Shown here: one piece after another, positions 34,688-49,100 of the stretch
Position numbering within the stretch: position 1 is the first letter of the stretch
How the letters are laid out: every line of letters begins with the position of its first letter
Source of the DNA: Chamaecrista fasciculata
Taxonomy: Eukaryota; Streptophyta; Magnoliopsida; Fabales; Fabaceae
Assembly: GCA_003254925.1 (NCBI GenBank)
Contig: QANZ01047971.1
Location: forward strand, 124,001 to 188,000
Direction of reading: 5' to 3'
Length of the DNA: 64,000 nucleotides
Translations under genes and position numbers: made by a program
The notes under the pieces: model-generated
The model's input: the letters and a program-made list of their open reading frames with translations, nothing else
Told to the model about the DNA's origin: nothing
Databases searched by the model: none

Positions 34688-37600
34688 TCAAGCATTTATC
34701 TCTGAATTGCACTGATGCTCCCTGCTGCAACTTCTTCTACCCCAAAACATGCTTGAACAAGTTGTTTTCTCCAGTCTTGGCCCTTCCATTTTATCTTGAT
34801 CCACAGTTGTTGCTTGCGAACGCGAATCATCTTCTGTTTCTGCTTCTCGTTGATCATATGAAGGACAAGGACCATCGTTGCAGGTACACAGTGGAATAGC
34901 CACAGATGGAAAAGGACCACAAGTGACTGGACAGAGTATATCTGCGGGAACAGAAGCTACACAACTCGTCTGAATATTTGGTGTATAAGGAAGGGATGGT
35001 CGATCTGGGTCACGTGGATGTAGCATGCATGGGGTGCATAGACCAAGAGACACATGTATTTTATTTTCTCTTGTATGAGAACCGGGTAACTTGACAAAAG
35101 AGACTACTGCGTGTCTACAAAGAGGGCAAGGGATGGAGCCAGGAGGGTCAAGCCTTTCAGAAGAAACACTGCTTGTTGAGCACAAATAGAGTGCACATCT
35201 TACACAAAGGCCATGGCCACATCCTGCATGTAAATTTTATTTAAATCACTTGACTGTGACGGTATTATATGAAAGCATCGAATTAATAAGTCTGAATGTC
35301 CAAAAATTCCATCCAATAATTTTGCATTGAGATGGTATAAGAAACGACACGGTAACTCGTCAGAGTCCTCCAAGTTCCAATACAGGGTTTATGAAATTGG
35401 GGAAGGAACAAAGGGTTGCAACTTGATAATCGGTATATTGAAGATCGTGATAAGAAAGGTAATCCCCACATTACACACAGAAAAAAGAAAGGATTAGTAG
35501 ATTTTTGAAAAGAAAAAATCTTTTTGGGGTCCAAAAAGGGGATTAGTTGTTATTGAATGGTACATCTGACTGTGTTGTCTCAGATCTCAGTCTCATTTTT
35601 CTACCATGCCAAGAGCCATCTCAACTCAAGTTTAACCTTTCAGTTTAAGTGATCTTTGGCATGGTATCCATCGCTTACCCACTTAAGTATTTAGTTTAGG
35701 AAACGAGGAAAATATCAAAGTAAAGGATAATAACAAATCCTAACATTATAAATACTCGAGGACAGTGGTTCCTATTATTAACTAAAGTAGGCAATCAGAT
35801 ATATATAATACATAGAAGAAAAAAAATTCCAAGTACCTTCGGCAGCCACTGAACATGGCCTCTCCAAGCAGATAGCACAAAAATCACTCTCCTGAGGGGA
35901 GGTTGTAGATGGCTGCAATCCACATTCCCTGCAGCGATTTCACAACGTTCTTAGTCCCATTTATTATATCAGGGAGTAAACTGCAGAGAATTGTTTTCAC
36001 TTTTAATTCTATATGAGCTTATCAAGAAAAAATATATCATCTACTTAATATAATTTTCTTTCTCTAGAAGCAGGGATTGTAAGGCAACCTTAGACATCTA
36101 AGGGTGTAAAAACTTCAATTCTTACAGTGTGACTTTTGGTTTCAGAACACTTGATTTTAGGATTTTTATAAATGTCAATGAAATTCATACAATAAGCTAG
36201 ACCATTCTAACCAAAAAAATTTTTAGAAAGAGCCATAGTGAAATCACTTCTTTCCTTGCTTGCTTCTGATCTAGAACATAAATTCCATCATTAATGCCGC
36301 CTTTTCTCGCAACTCGCAAGCCTATTTTTACAATAAATTGATAACTCATGTAAAGCCAATTTAGGCTGCATTTTAGTCTAGCTAACGCCATTCTTTCCTT
36401 TGCTAATTAACCTAATAGATAACGCCTTTCTATAACATTAATACCAGTAATATTGGTGCCAAAGTTTGTACCTAAAAGCAAAGATGCTATCATCCTCAGG
36501 ACAATGCTGTTCTGAGTTCTACTACTGCTACTGTAGGTGGATACTTATGAGTGAAACAAAAAGCCTATTATAGAGTGATAAGATGATGCATAAGCATAAC
36601 CAAGATTCCCTTGCGTAAACTATTGAGAAAATTCACCAAACTCCTAAACCCTTTCAAAATTGCATGAAATGTACAGTCTAGAGTCCAGACTCATCTAAAT
36701 TTTTAAATAACAAATTTTAAATTTGAAGCCTCTAAGATTTTGCCACAGAGTTGAATGAAAATAGACACTTATCAGATAATTAACATAGGATTCCAAAAAG
36801 GTCATGCAGAAGAAACAGTGGAAATTCAAAAGGGACAGAATCCCATTTTGTATAAATACAAAATTGAGCGTCCAAAGCATGCAATATATAATCCGTTGTT
36901 ATCTCTGTCAAGAGAAAATTAAGGTTTCACACTGATGGCGGAGGATTTTAGGCACACTTGTTAATTGATTAATTTCGTTTTCTTCCTTTTCTGTTACTGA
37001 TGGACCCCCAATATGTAAGACTGATAAAAGAAAGGGAAAGAAAATCCTAGAGGGATCAAGAATGGTTGGGCCAGGGGATGTACAAGGGCCCATATGGAAA
37101 ATAGTTGGGCCAGGGGATATACAAGGGCAGAAAGTTGATGAGAGAGGCAAAAGACAACAGGGAAGTGGGGACCAAGCATAACGGTGTGTGGCAGAATGAG
37201 GGAGTGCATGGTTTTGCTGCTGTGTGGGTATATCAGTAGGTTTAGGAGCACTCTTTCAGTAGGGAATTGGTTAGGATATTTTGGGAGAGACTTGGCCTCT
37301 CGAAAGCCAAGGACTAAGGGTTCATATTCTGTGTTCATGTTCATGTTTATTGTAGTGTTTTAACTTGTATTGGCACTGTTTTATCAAATATTGTCTATAA
37401 TATTAGTGAAGTATTCAGTGGGTTCTATCAGTTACAAACTGAGATGTAAAAGGGCCATACATGCCTTATAAATTCTGATTGACTTAAAGAGAGTACTTTC
37501 ACAGCTTCCAATTCTTTTCCTGTTTCTTGTGCTTACCTCCACTAATAAAAAATCCTTAACGTTTTTCAGGAAAAAAATCCAAAAAAGCTGTTTTATACAT

Positions 37601-39930
37601 ATCATTGACATTCTCTATAAAGTTTTCCACCAAAAATAATTTTATGGTAAATTACTCTTGGGAGTTGACTTACTGTGCAGAAACAAAGTTGATTGCATAA
37701 TAGTAATACCTGGCTATGTTAAGCACACTCATGAGAGGCAAAGACAAGTAATTTGAAGTAGGGAATGTAGGTATTGTGGCATCCGAACTGGGTGCCAGCA
37801 ATGGTTCAAGCCAATGACGCCCCCACATCCTAGCAACATCAAGAGGAAGCCACCTGGGGGAAAACATTCCGCTTCATATTAGTTTTGTTATATAACAAGA
37901 AAAGCTTGCACTCATATACCCTTAAATAATATCTTACTTACCCGTTGCAGTTTAAAGACATTCGACTAGCACCTCGTGCAAGGAGGGCCTGAAACAGAAG
38001 ATCATTGTCAGATTCAAGGGAAAGCACCAGAAGTTGTATAATATACACATAAAATCCAAAGCAAATCTTGCCTGACAACATTTTAAATTGCCCCCACAAG
38101 CAGCATAATGCAATGGAGTGCTTCCAGCCCCTATAACAGTACAGATCAGTAGTTTTTACTGGAAGAAAACAACCATAACAACAATTAGCAAACTGAACAA
38201 AAGATATACCAATTAAATCCATCGATGTTCCATAGTGAAACGTCACAGATGACACATTTGCATTAAGGTCCAGTAGGAGTTGTACGCAATCAAAATATCC
38301 ATTTAAAGCAGCCATATGAAGAGCAGTAATACCACCGTCAGCTGTCTTATTTACAAACTTGGACAGCGCACTGCACTGGAACAAGGTAAATAAATAGCAA
38401 GAATATAACATACAGAGCTAACAACTCTGTACCATCTATGATTATTAAAGTTAAAACTTGAAATGATACAAAAAGAAAATGAAAATCTTAATGTCATAAT
38501 TTCCACACAAAAGAAAAAAATTTTATGCATGCCCTTTGCAATTAAGAATTTGTGTAAAACTAAACTATGCAAAGAATAAATAACTAAAAGTGTATGAAAA
38601 AGGAGACAGTATAGTTCAATTATACAATAAAAACTACATATTTGAAGATAGGTATATAGAAAACAAAATATTTTTTTTTAAAAAAAAAAGGCTTATTGCT
38701 AATGGTAAGAGTAAATAAATCATTCAACCTTTCAGCTGACAATAAACTATAGCATATGAAGTTAACAGCAAAGATATCTTGTTATGAGAATTACATAATT
38801 AAAAGAGAAGAGATACCTTTGGTCAGGTTTGCTCCTCACACTCGAGCTATCACCTCTCTCGGCATCCGAGTTAGAGTGTTTGGCTTCACTATGATTGCTA
38901 GGAACAAAGTCAGCCACAACAAGTCTAATACATCTTACATGCCCATTTACAGCTGCAAAGTGAAGAGCTGTCCTCCCACTGAGATAATCTGCTCTCATAA
39001 CCTGTTAATCAATTTACGACATTCTTATCATTCTTGTAAAGTAGACCAAGAGTACTGTTAATTCCTACTTGGCAGTTAACTTTTCAAGATAGCCTTATGG
39101 GGAAATACAGTTCAAATACATAGAATTGAGGGTGACCAGAAGAAAACAAAAACAATAGAACAAAATCTTACATTGCATCTGAAAAGCATAAGGGTCTGTA
39201 CAACTTCCCAGTGCCCATATCTACAAGCTTGCATCAGGGCCGTCTTCAAACCAAGCATCAAAATGAATCATATTTTCAAGTTAGCACAACACATAAGAGC
39301 ATAAAAATTAACGAAAAATAGTAGGATGCATCTTAATTAGCTGCCACCTACGAAACTGATACCAGATCCATTGAAAAATCATACTCTAATTTCATATATC
39401 TGTGACCTTAAAGAGAAATCTGATTTTCAATTGCAAATACAGAACAAAAATCTCGGAAACGACTGAAAATTCTCAGCTGCATTCGACTCGCCATTCGTAA
39501 TATACCGTGAAATCCGCTCAAATCAAAGCCAATACACGTGAAATTTAACATCAATCGACCACAAAAAGCCAAAAAACTGAGCCAATGAAAATCGTACCTG
39601 CCCGCAATAATTTCTTGTATTCACATCAGCTCCGTTCTCGAGCAACAACGCCACAATCTAATCGTAATAAAATCCAAAAAAAAAAAGTATCGTAATCAGA
39701 CAATCGATCGCCGAAAATGTAACCTAAAAAAAGATAATCGATGGATTCAAAACCTCGTTATGGCCCTTGGCGGCAGCAAAATGAAGAGGGGAATTGAGTC
39801 CACCGAAGGTAGAATACTTAGCAAGACAAGGGTTAAAGTCGAGAAGCATCTTGGCTTCGATCAAATCGCCGTCTCTCGCCGCCGACACCAACCTCTCGCC
39901 TGACGCCGAACACCCAAATGAATTCCCCAT
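34688..39930 (-). CDS. XBAT33: XBAT33-type ankyrin-repeat RING E3 ubiquitin ligase
   Basis: Ten coding exons in order: 39,930-39,754, 39,657-39,598, 39,243-39,172, 39,001-38,817, 38,370-38,210, 38,130-38,072, 37,988-37,942, 37,853-37,710, 35,928-35,837, 35,223-34,688. They join in frame to 510 residues. It starts [20 protein letters not shown], an N-myristoylation (Gly2) type start with Cys7, suggesting membrane attachment. About five ankyrin repeats occupy residues 46-250 ([62 protein letters not shown]). The RING finger is C319-x2-C322...C334-x-H336-x2-C339-x2-C342...C365-x2-C368. The tail [14 protein letters not shown] matches my recollection of Arabidopsis XBAT33. The known family role is substrate ubiquitination, with ankyrin repeats choosing targets. 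One intron has a GC donor. The intron 35,929-37,709 carries an unexplained insert. Confidence 0.9.
36910..37400. other. GC-richer insert in an XBAT33 intron
   Basis: About 450-500 bp differ in composition from the surrounding intron, with a repeated 'ttgggccaggggatntacaaggg' block (37,065-37,090 and 37,105-37,130). It may be a retroelement-derived insertion, but I found no clear ends. Confidence 0.3.
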
Positions 39931-40202
39931 CTTCTCCGGCAGCCTCGATTTCTCCGCTCCGGTCAAATCTTGTGTATGAAACGACGACGACGTTAGGTGA
40001 GAAAGCGAAAACTTCACGCAATGGTGGGGTATATTATATTTTACAGGAAGAAGATGAAACAACAGAGACTTAGCTTCAGAATTTGGGGTGTGAGGAGGGA
40101 CAAAGGGAAATGGTGAAGACGATTGAATCAATCAATCAATCAAATAAATGAAAGAAAGAAAGAAGGTATGAAGATTGAAGGCTACAAAACGAAGCAAGGC
40201 TA

Positions 40203-40260
40203 CAACTTTAATACTTTACCTTCTCTCTCTCTCTCAATGTTCTTTCTTTCTTTCTCTCTT
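40203..40260. repeat. CT-rich tract in the XBAT33 leader/promoter
   Basis: (TC)n and TTTC runs lie about 270-330 bp upstream of the XBAT33 start codon (minus strand: GA-rich). Pyrimidine or purine tracts are common in plant 5' leaders. Confidence 0.6.
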
Positions 40261-41051
40261 TTTTTCTGAGAGTCATGGAGAAGTAAAACTGATAAGAACA
40301 TATACTACTCTTGTCTTGACTAGTTGCTCATTTTTCTTCTCTTATCCCTAAAATTTGGAGTATGTTTTTCTGTTGTTCTAATGCTCAATATATTTTATTT
40401 ATATTTTATAGATATATGTATATTATTTTTTTATATATTTATATTATTATTATTATAAGTTTTATAATTATCAATATTTTAAAAAGAAAATAGAAAAAGG
40501 TGAAAAATTTTAAACCACTTTTTGTTTTGAAATATAGTTAATATATTTTTTTAAAAAAAATGTTTAATAAATTGTTATATTTTTCTTATTTTTGAAAATA
40601 ATATTATCATAAATTTCAGTTTATAGAAGACTTACTAATAAAAAGTTATCAGTGAGGTTGTAGTTGTTGATAATATTTAAATTCGCAAAAAAAAAAAGAA
40701 AAAAAAACTCATCTATTATCAAAAAAAAGATAATCTTGTCAGCAACAAATAAAAAAGGACGAGATAGGAATAGAGAATAAACACATGATTTAGTAGTAAA
40801 ATTTAGGTTTAGCCCTTAATTTTTATTGTATCAATAGTTTAGCGTCTAAAAAATTAAAATAGATGACTAAATCTATAATTTTTCACAACCGTGTCTGTTA
40901 GACATTATCTGTTAATTAACATGATGACATTGAATAATTGTTGACATGACTCTGTTAATTGCTAATATAACATCCTAACTAACTTAAAAATCAAATTTAA
41001 CCTAAAGTGAAGTACTTTCTATTAGTTTTAAATTGATAAAAATAGTGAAAT
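40261..41051. other. AT-rich intergenic DNA
   Basis: Upstream of XBAT33; no gene seen. Confidence 0.6.
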
Positions 41052-42117
41052 TGAGACTCATTATAGCAATTCTTCTCACATTTACAATTTATATTTGGAG
41101 AAAGAAGAAAAGACAAAGATGAACTTTAGTTATGATATTGTCTTTGAAGCATAACTGTAACAATGCAAAAATTAGGAAATGTAATGAAGACTGAGACTAA
41201 GACTCATTGTAGTCATTCTTCTCACTTTATACATATGACATTTAGTAGTTACAATTGTATATTTAACCGTTATGACATTGTTTTTGAAGCCTAACCGTAA
41301 CAATTCAAAAATTAGGAAACGTAATGAAGATTGAGACTAAGACTCATTGTAGTCATTCGTCTCACTTTATACATATGGCATTTAGTAGTTACACTTGTAT
41401 ATTTAACCGTTATGACATTGTTTTTGAAGCCTAACTGTAACAATTCAAAAATTAGGAAACGTTATGAAGATTGAGACTAAGACTCATTGTAGTCATTCTT
41501 CTCACTTTATACATATGACATTTAATAGTTACACTTGTATATTTAACAGTTATGACATTGTTTTTGAAGCCTAATTGTAACAATTCAAAAATTAGAAAAC
41601 GTAATGAAGACTGAGACTAAGACTCATTGTAGTCATTCTTCTCACTTTATACATATGACATTTAGTAGTTACACTTGTATATTTAACCGTTATGATATTG
41701 TTTTTGAAGCCTAACTGTAACAATTCAAAAATTAGGAAACGTTTTGAAGACTGAGACTAAGATTCATTGTAGTCATTCTTCTCACTTTATACATATAACA
41801 TTTAGTAGTTACACTTGTATATTTAACAGTTATGACATTGTTTTTAAAGTCTAACTGTAACAATTCAAAAATTAGGAAATGTAATGAAGACTGAGACTAA
41901 GACTCATTATAGCCATTCTTCTCACTTTATACATATGACATTTGGTAGTTACACTTGTATATTTAACAGTTATGACATTGTTTTTGAAGCATAACTGTAA
42001 CAATTCAAAAATTAGGAAACGTAATGAAGACTGAGACTAAGACTCATTGTAGTCATTTTTCTCACTTTTTATACATATGACATTTAGTAGTTACACTTGT
42101 ATATTTAACAGTTATAT
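41052..42117. repeat. 140-bp tandem repeat array (about 7.6 copies)
   Basis: The landmark CTCACTTTATACATATGACA recurs at 41,221, 41,361, 41,501, 41,641, 41,781 and 41,921, exactly 140 bp apart, with a last copy near 42,061. The first copy (from 41,052) is the most diverged; the middle ones are almost identical. The unit length is not a multiple of three and no frame crosses copies. Confidence 0.95.
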
Positions 42118-45100
42118 CATCATTTTAAGTAATGAAAAAATACTCTAGAGAATAATTAATTTATATTTTTAATTATTTCGGGATTAAATAATATATTCTC
42201 ATTATTTATAATTTAAATTGTTGAAAGTGTAGAAATTGAAGGATAAAATAGAATATTTTCTCTAAATTTTACCGGTATAAAAGTACATGTAAATATTATA
42301 TTTTAAAATATAAAATAAATTATAGAAACATTATAAAGTAGTTTATCTTGTATTATATTAAAAAAATAAATATTAATAATAGATTTAATATTTTAGTAAC
42401 TTTTATGTTTTAATATTTAATGTTGTATCATATTTTTGTTTAACAATACCCTACTCTCTAAAAAGTGATACTAGAGTAGTTATTAACTTATTAAGAAAAA
42501 TTGAAAAGGAAGATGATAGGTGGTTCCAGGATTCCAATATCTTAATCAATTTTATGAATTAAATCTCTTTTAAAAATCCTTCCTTTTTTTTTCTTTTCCT
42601 TTCAACAAAATAAATCAATAATATATAATAGGTACACAAGCATTGAAGTAACCTAAACTCCTTTAGAATCGTTATGTATGCTCAGAGTGGTTGAATTTAT
42701 TTATTTATGTTGGAGTATTCTCTGTAAAATTCATTTAATCATAGGCAATATCCATGCCTAAATTGATTCATATGCATCTCAATTAATATATAATTTGTAT
42801 CAATCAATTGTACTTAGGACAAATAAAAAAAATGCACAATAAAATAATTGCAACCGAATTTTAATATAGATAGATAAATATTGAAATTGTAATAATATTA
42901 CTTATCGTTCTTGTTTGTCTATATGGCGATTGGCGAGTGAGCCAATAGATATAGATATATAGTTTTGTAGGAAAAGGGAAAAAAAAAACTACATAATAAA
43001 ATGAATATATATATATATATATATATAATTTCAACGGGGATGTCCTTTATAAATTACCAAAAACAGACTTGAATGCCATCAACTAAATTGTTCCATAACT
43101 TTAAATAACGTGATAATGAGCCTCCACCTACAAGACTTAATTATTTGAAATAATTACGAATGATGTGATTAGTTTACTGTTTAAGTATCTAATCAATATC
43201 TAGTATCTTTTTTTTTTTCTTAATTAGGGTAATATTTCGGATATCACAAGCTCTCTAAATGTCCATTCCTCCCTCTACAATTAGATGCCTTTATTGGAAT
43301 AAGAAATACCGATTTTTATTATTATTATTATTAATAAAATCAATTGAAAAAAGAAAAAGAAACATAAAATTCATACATTCCTTCCCTTAATCTTTTTGTA
43401 TAACACTCAATGAAGTTTGAAAAATTTGTTGTAACAAATTAAGGTATTAAGATTCGATCAAAAAAAAAAAAATTAAGGTATTAAGAATAACTTGTATAAA
43501 AAGCAATATGAGGGTGGGAGTTTTGTAAAACTTGTTTGACGATGAAATTAAGTGTTTGAGCCTGTGAAAGCAAGTAAGCTTGAGAATGAGTGAATGTGTT
43601 TTATAACAGAGGAGTTAAGATGTTTATATAAGAGTATGACGTGAGAGAAATTGGTTATATTGCCTAAGATAGTAGTGGACATCATGAAGATGATTGAGCT
43701 AATGGTGTGAGATATGGGGATTCAGGATAAGGAAGCGGTTGCTCGGGGCAGTCTAACCCTTCATTAATCCTTTAAGTCTCTTAGTGTGAAGCGATAGCAG
43801 AACTTGTTAAGAGTCTTTCGATTACTTGAGCATCTCTTCTTTTCGAATGAAACAACTTGTTTTACTGTATGAGATTTGTCATATTCTCAAAAAGAGCGCA
43901 AATGATGTAAAAGTGATTTGAAAAGAGATACCTTCACATATCAATTGAGGGACGATCCGTAACATTTTGATGATTCCGTATTGATGTAAAATGAAGTTAA
44001 AATCAAATTTATTAATTTGTTCCCTTCACATTCTTCATATGAAAAGATTGCGGAAGTTCTAAATTTTAAACTCGTATCTTTCTTCCAAAAACCTCTTTCT
44101 TTCCTAAGGCTAAAGTCTTTTTACATTTTTTATTATTTTTATTTTTCAAGTGAATTTTTTAATTTAACCTTTTTTCAAATATAATTGATGATTGTGACTT
44201 GTAATTAATTAATAATGACATCTCATCAATTTTCTTAAAAAAATAATTAATTCTAAAATCGATTATAAATAAAAATATGAAAGACCAAATTAAGCATGAA
44301 CATTCAATTGAAATTATATTAAAAAAATAACATGTATGTAATCATAGACTAACACTTTCGTTATTGAATTAAATTGATTTATAGAGAATCAAAGAAAGAT
44401 ACGTGACTAAATATTAACACTTGTGTTAGACGTTTTGTTTAGTTATGTTATTTTTTCAAATAAAAAAAAAGAAATTAAAAACGACACTTTGAATGAAAAA
44501 AAAAATTGTTAGTTTTTCAAATTAAATCAGCCACTTGTAATATCGGTGGTGCTAATAGCTATAGAATCAGGCCAAAAAAAAAAATAGCTATAGAAGAATA
44601 TGACTATATATAACCATTTCTGCTAGCATGCAATGCTAGGCTATATTAAATTTGAATGAATTGATTATCCTTCTCATGATGTAATAGCTTTCAAGATCCT
44701 TTGAAATGTAATGTTAATTTAAGGCTAATGAATACAGGTTGGATCCAATTTTGAGTCACAACTTGACCTAATATCTTTGTCATGTCATAGAGCCAAGCTT
44801 TGACTTTAATATGTATTATATAAAGCTTTTGATTAATCTTTTTTTAATTAAGTAATATGTATTATCTAATTATTAATGAATTATTTACTATAGGAATCCA
44901 AGATATTGTAGCAAGTTGCAAAATAAATTGTAGTGTTGTTGGATTTGATGATGGCCTCACTTATCATTTGTTTACATATATTCTAACAAGAAGATATCTA
45001 ACCTTAGACTTCAAGATAGAGCTCATTATATATATAGTCATAGTTTGTAACTTGTAAGATTTGGATTTGTCAATTTTATTAAGCAATTAAATACTGAGGT

Positions 45101-45948
45101 CCAATAAAATAGGATACAAAATAAAATAATCATACTGTTTCTCTCATGTATTATTTTAAAGAACCACCAAGGATATTATTGTTGTTATTTAAGAAATCTA
45201 TATTTTGCATGATATTAACATTTGTCATTAATATATTTGATCAAAAATGTATAATTTATAAAATTAATAAGAACATGATATTTGTTTTCTATTTTAGCCT
45301 TAGCAATTTTGGTTTTATTCTTGTGAAGAGCTAAGTTTTAAAGCACCGCATTTATATAGAATCTTTATCTATTTACTATTGATTTTATCATTGAAAATAA
45401 AAAATGTAATAATTTTTTTTTTGCATATATGACTAATTATAAGAGAATGTAAAAGTTAGTTTTTAAAAAATTATGTACCATATTAGAACTTCACCTATTT
45501 TTTCTTCATCTTTAAACACAACAAAATTAATGTAAAATAAGGGGAAAATGATCGAGCAAATTAAATATCAATATAATAAATAAGCAATATATATCCTTAA
45601 TTAGAAATAAAATCCACAGAGATATGCACAAACATGTAGGTCCAAAATTTTGGCTATCACTTATCAGAGATGAAATCACTGATTACTTAATATATCATTA
45701 GATGAAATGGAAATTTCAGAACTTGCGTAACACAAATACATTGAGAATGCGTGTCCACTTGTAGGGAATTTCTTTCAAGATATCATTTAATTAATTATTA
45801 TGATTATGATTTTTTATTATATGTTACAACCAAGAAAGGTCAATTATTTGCCAAAAGAAACAAGAAATAAAAGAAGCAAAATGGTCAATAACGTGTTATA
45901 CATGCTTAATTAATAGTATGCTAGCTAGTGGTGCAATTAGGATGGCTC
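42118..45948. other. Gene-poor intergenic DNA
   Basis: No host gene. 43,480-43,990 is GC-richer and might be an old retroelement piece, but no termini or domains are recognisable. It includes a (TA)n run near 43,007-43,026. Confidence 0.55.
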
Positions 45949-45957
45949 AATATAATT

Positions 45958-46131
45958 AACTTAGTTGGTCTAGTGGTTAGCTCACTAAGTCGCTTAAGCA
46001 AGTGTCGGAAGTTTGAATCTCGTTTTGTGTATGCAACAATCAATTGGTCAGCAGTAAATCCTTAAATAGAACTTAGATCCACGAAAGTTTAGTCCTTAAC
46101 TTCTCGGGTTGGGGAATACTTTGAGAAAAAA
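45958..46131 (+). mobile_element. tRNA-derived SINE
   Basis: A-box TTGGTCTAGTGGTTAG and B-box AAGTTTGAATCTCG are followed by TTGTGTATGCAACAATCAATT and CTCGGGTTGGGGAATAC, a body I recall from a widespread dicot SINE family. It ends in an A run. Exact 9-bp duplications AATATAATT flank it (45,949-45,957 and 46,132-46,140). Confidence 0.82.
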
Positions 46132-46140
46132 AATATAATT

Positions 46141-49100
46141 GCTCAATATTCCTAATTTAACCACACTATAGTTTTCTCCACAAAACATTTTAATTTATTA
46201 TTGGAGCTGGAGTAATTAAACGTCCCTTCAGAATAGAGGAGAGTCAAAACTCAAACTCTAAAAAAATGTTTATAATCTATTTTTTTTTAATAAAAGTACT
46301 ATGTCGCGTATGTGTGCTAGATTTTTATTGAAACACATGAGAACGATACAAACATAAATTTTATGTTGGATGAGATTCTCTATATTTAAAGAGAAATGTG
46401 AGGTTAGTGAAGTTGGGAGATATATATGAGAAGGATTCAAATTGTATACTTCTTAATTCTTTTCATGTACTAAATAGTGTATCTTTTAATTTTATAGAAA
46501 CTAAAAAATATATCATTTTAAACTTTGAAGGACCAAGTTATTTATTTATTTTTTTTTGGTCATACAAGTTTGGTCATTTTAAACCGTATTATGTTTTTTT
46601 TCCTGCTTGGTCTCCTTTGTTTGGGTGGTTTTTCCCCTTTTGTTGGACCAAGTTTTTTGTATGATAATTTTTCGAAAGCTAAATTATTTGCTTACTCAAT
46701 AAAATACATAAAATTTCTCTTAAACTTTAGTATTATACAAAATATATCATATACTTCTCTCTATATAGAGAGTGTGTAAACTGACAATATCGTCTCTGTA
46801 AATGGTAACATCATTGAGTTAATAACTTATTTTAAAAAAATCAAAATATATAATTTAATTTCTAAAAAAATCAAACAATATATTTTTAAATTTTTTTTAT
46901 GAATTAAAGAGTATATTGTTTAACTAACAAATATATTGTTTGATCCAAAGATAAAATTATATATTTTAATTTTTTAAAGACTGAATTATCAACTCAATGA
47001 TACTTTAAAAACTAAATTATTAATTTACTTTCAGTACTGTAAATTGTACAAGAATAACATTCCACTCCACATTTCTTCACTCTAATTATGTCATCTCAAC
47101 TCTTTAAGAAACAAATATAATACTCCTTATTTTATGAAACCAATCAAACACATATATGATTTGATTCTTTCACTGATTAAATTATATGTTCTAATATTTC
47201 AAAGATTAAATTATTAATTTAGTGATCTTTTAAAAAGACACACGTCGTTCTCATACATACGTACTGCAAAACCGTGTTAGCACACGCTGAGGGTGGAGCC
47301 CATCCATGAAATGAAGAAGGAAGAGTGCCAAAAATATAAGAATGAAGCATTGAAAGCCTCAACACAACCGCAATTTAAATCACTATGCACCGATTGCTGC
47401 ATTTAAGGATCCATCATACTCATCATATCATATATATATATATATATATATCTCAGACCTTCATAGATAAACCTTGACAGAGATTACCAAAATGTAAATA
47501 TACATTATGATTATGAAAATTGCTGTTGAGTGGGTGTGAATTTATGTTTCAATAGTCAATACAGAATGATTAAGTTACATTCTCTTAAATTGGGATCTGA
47601 GTCTAAAGATAATGATATCCAACCTTTATCTATTTTTGCCATTGTCCAAATTTATCCAACTCATCAGATTTGTTCAGTTTAACCCATCAATCAATTTGGT
47701 GAGTATTGAATATTTTTTGACTTGTTTTAAAACAGGCCAAATACATCAAAACATGTCAAACTTACGAACTACTACAAAACACAACTCATAAACTGGTGGG
47801 TTTACATATGATATAATCAAATATATACCCAATTCAGAGAATCATAAAGTTGAATAAAACTACAATAGTAAATTTCATTTGTTACACTAAAGTGTCAAGT
47901 GCCAAAGTCTAGCTAGCAGCATTAATGCATGTTAATAAATACAATCATACAGAATGGAAGTGAAGTGAGTTAAAAGCTGGCCGTCATCATTTCCTACACG
48001 TTCCTTTACAGTGTTAGATGAACCACATCCACTACCAATTAACTCGATCTCATCTAATTCCACATGTTCTCTTAAATCCTGAGGTGGGTCAAGCTCATAA
48101 CTATCTAGGTAAAAGTTCTTTGATCATCAGTTCCATGACCTCACCAACTCTAAAATTCTTCAACATCATCATGATCCTGTTTAGCTATTCCCTTATCTTC
48201 AAAGTCAAGAACTGTATCTATTTGGTCAAAAGTTGAGTCAATAAGTCAAACTGGTGAACAGAAAAATGACTTAGCCAATCACTAGTCAGCACCACTTTGC
48301 TTAAATATAATAGTAAGAAAACCAAACATTCAATGGGCAAGCAACAACATACTTCTCTTTGATCAAAAGTTGACGAGTAAAAGATTTTAGACATGAGAAC
48401 ATTTACTAAAACAGGGGAAGAAGCATGAAAACGGAATGCTCAAAAGATGATATGGGAGGATCGACTGGTAACGAGAAAAATAATTACAAATTTCAGTTCC
48501 ATTTACTTGGAGGTCAATGGCAGAACAGTGTTAATAACTTGGTTGACTAAAGAATTTTAAACTAAAATCAATTAGTACAAATAAGATTATAACACTTTTT
48601 TGGGTGCCTACTGAGATAATATACTATACTCATAAATATATAGTATATTGGTATCAAGAAATGAATGATAAATACATTTCACAGCAAAAACAACAAAGAT
48701 TCTATGATTTACTAAACAGGATACTAACCCAAATTAATGGAGTTGCCTTACATGATTGGATGAAAGCCAAGGTGAAGCACTATATATCTCTTCCAACAGA
48801 CTAGAACCTTCAGGCTTAAAGCTGTAGTTTGGGTTTCTTTATTTGCTGTGTGTTTTTCTTCATTCAATTGTTTCTCTATGTACAGGTAAAACAGTGATGA
48901 CAATGAGTCCGTGAATGGCTAGAGCCAAGATAGTCGGGTACCTTCCCATGACCTCAATGCACTTCCTTTCATCCATCCTAAAGGAATGCAACAAATCAGT
49001 TCTAGGTTTAACCATCATAGACAAATTCATCTTCATCATGATCTGAATTTCCTTAAGATACCCTTCTTAAATTAATTTTCTGGGAAATCCAGATTTCCAT

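Noticed and set aside
34369-35534. Alternative frames over the XBAT33 last exon and UTR
   Set aside because: They are shadows of the RING-containing exon and its flanks.
41052-42117. CRISPR-like array
   Set aside because: Units are 140 bp, contiguous and without unique spacers, and the genome is eukaryotic.
45958-46030. Genuine tRNA gene
   Set aside because: A and B boxes are present, but the acceptor and anticodon stems do not fold as a tRNA, and the A-rich tail with target duplications marks a SINE.
44857-46779. Several frames of 60-90 codons
   Set aside because: AT-rich chance frames with no start context, splice continuity or motif.
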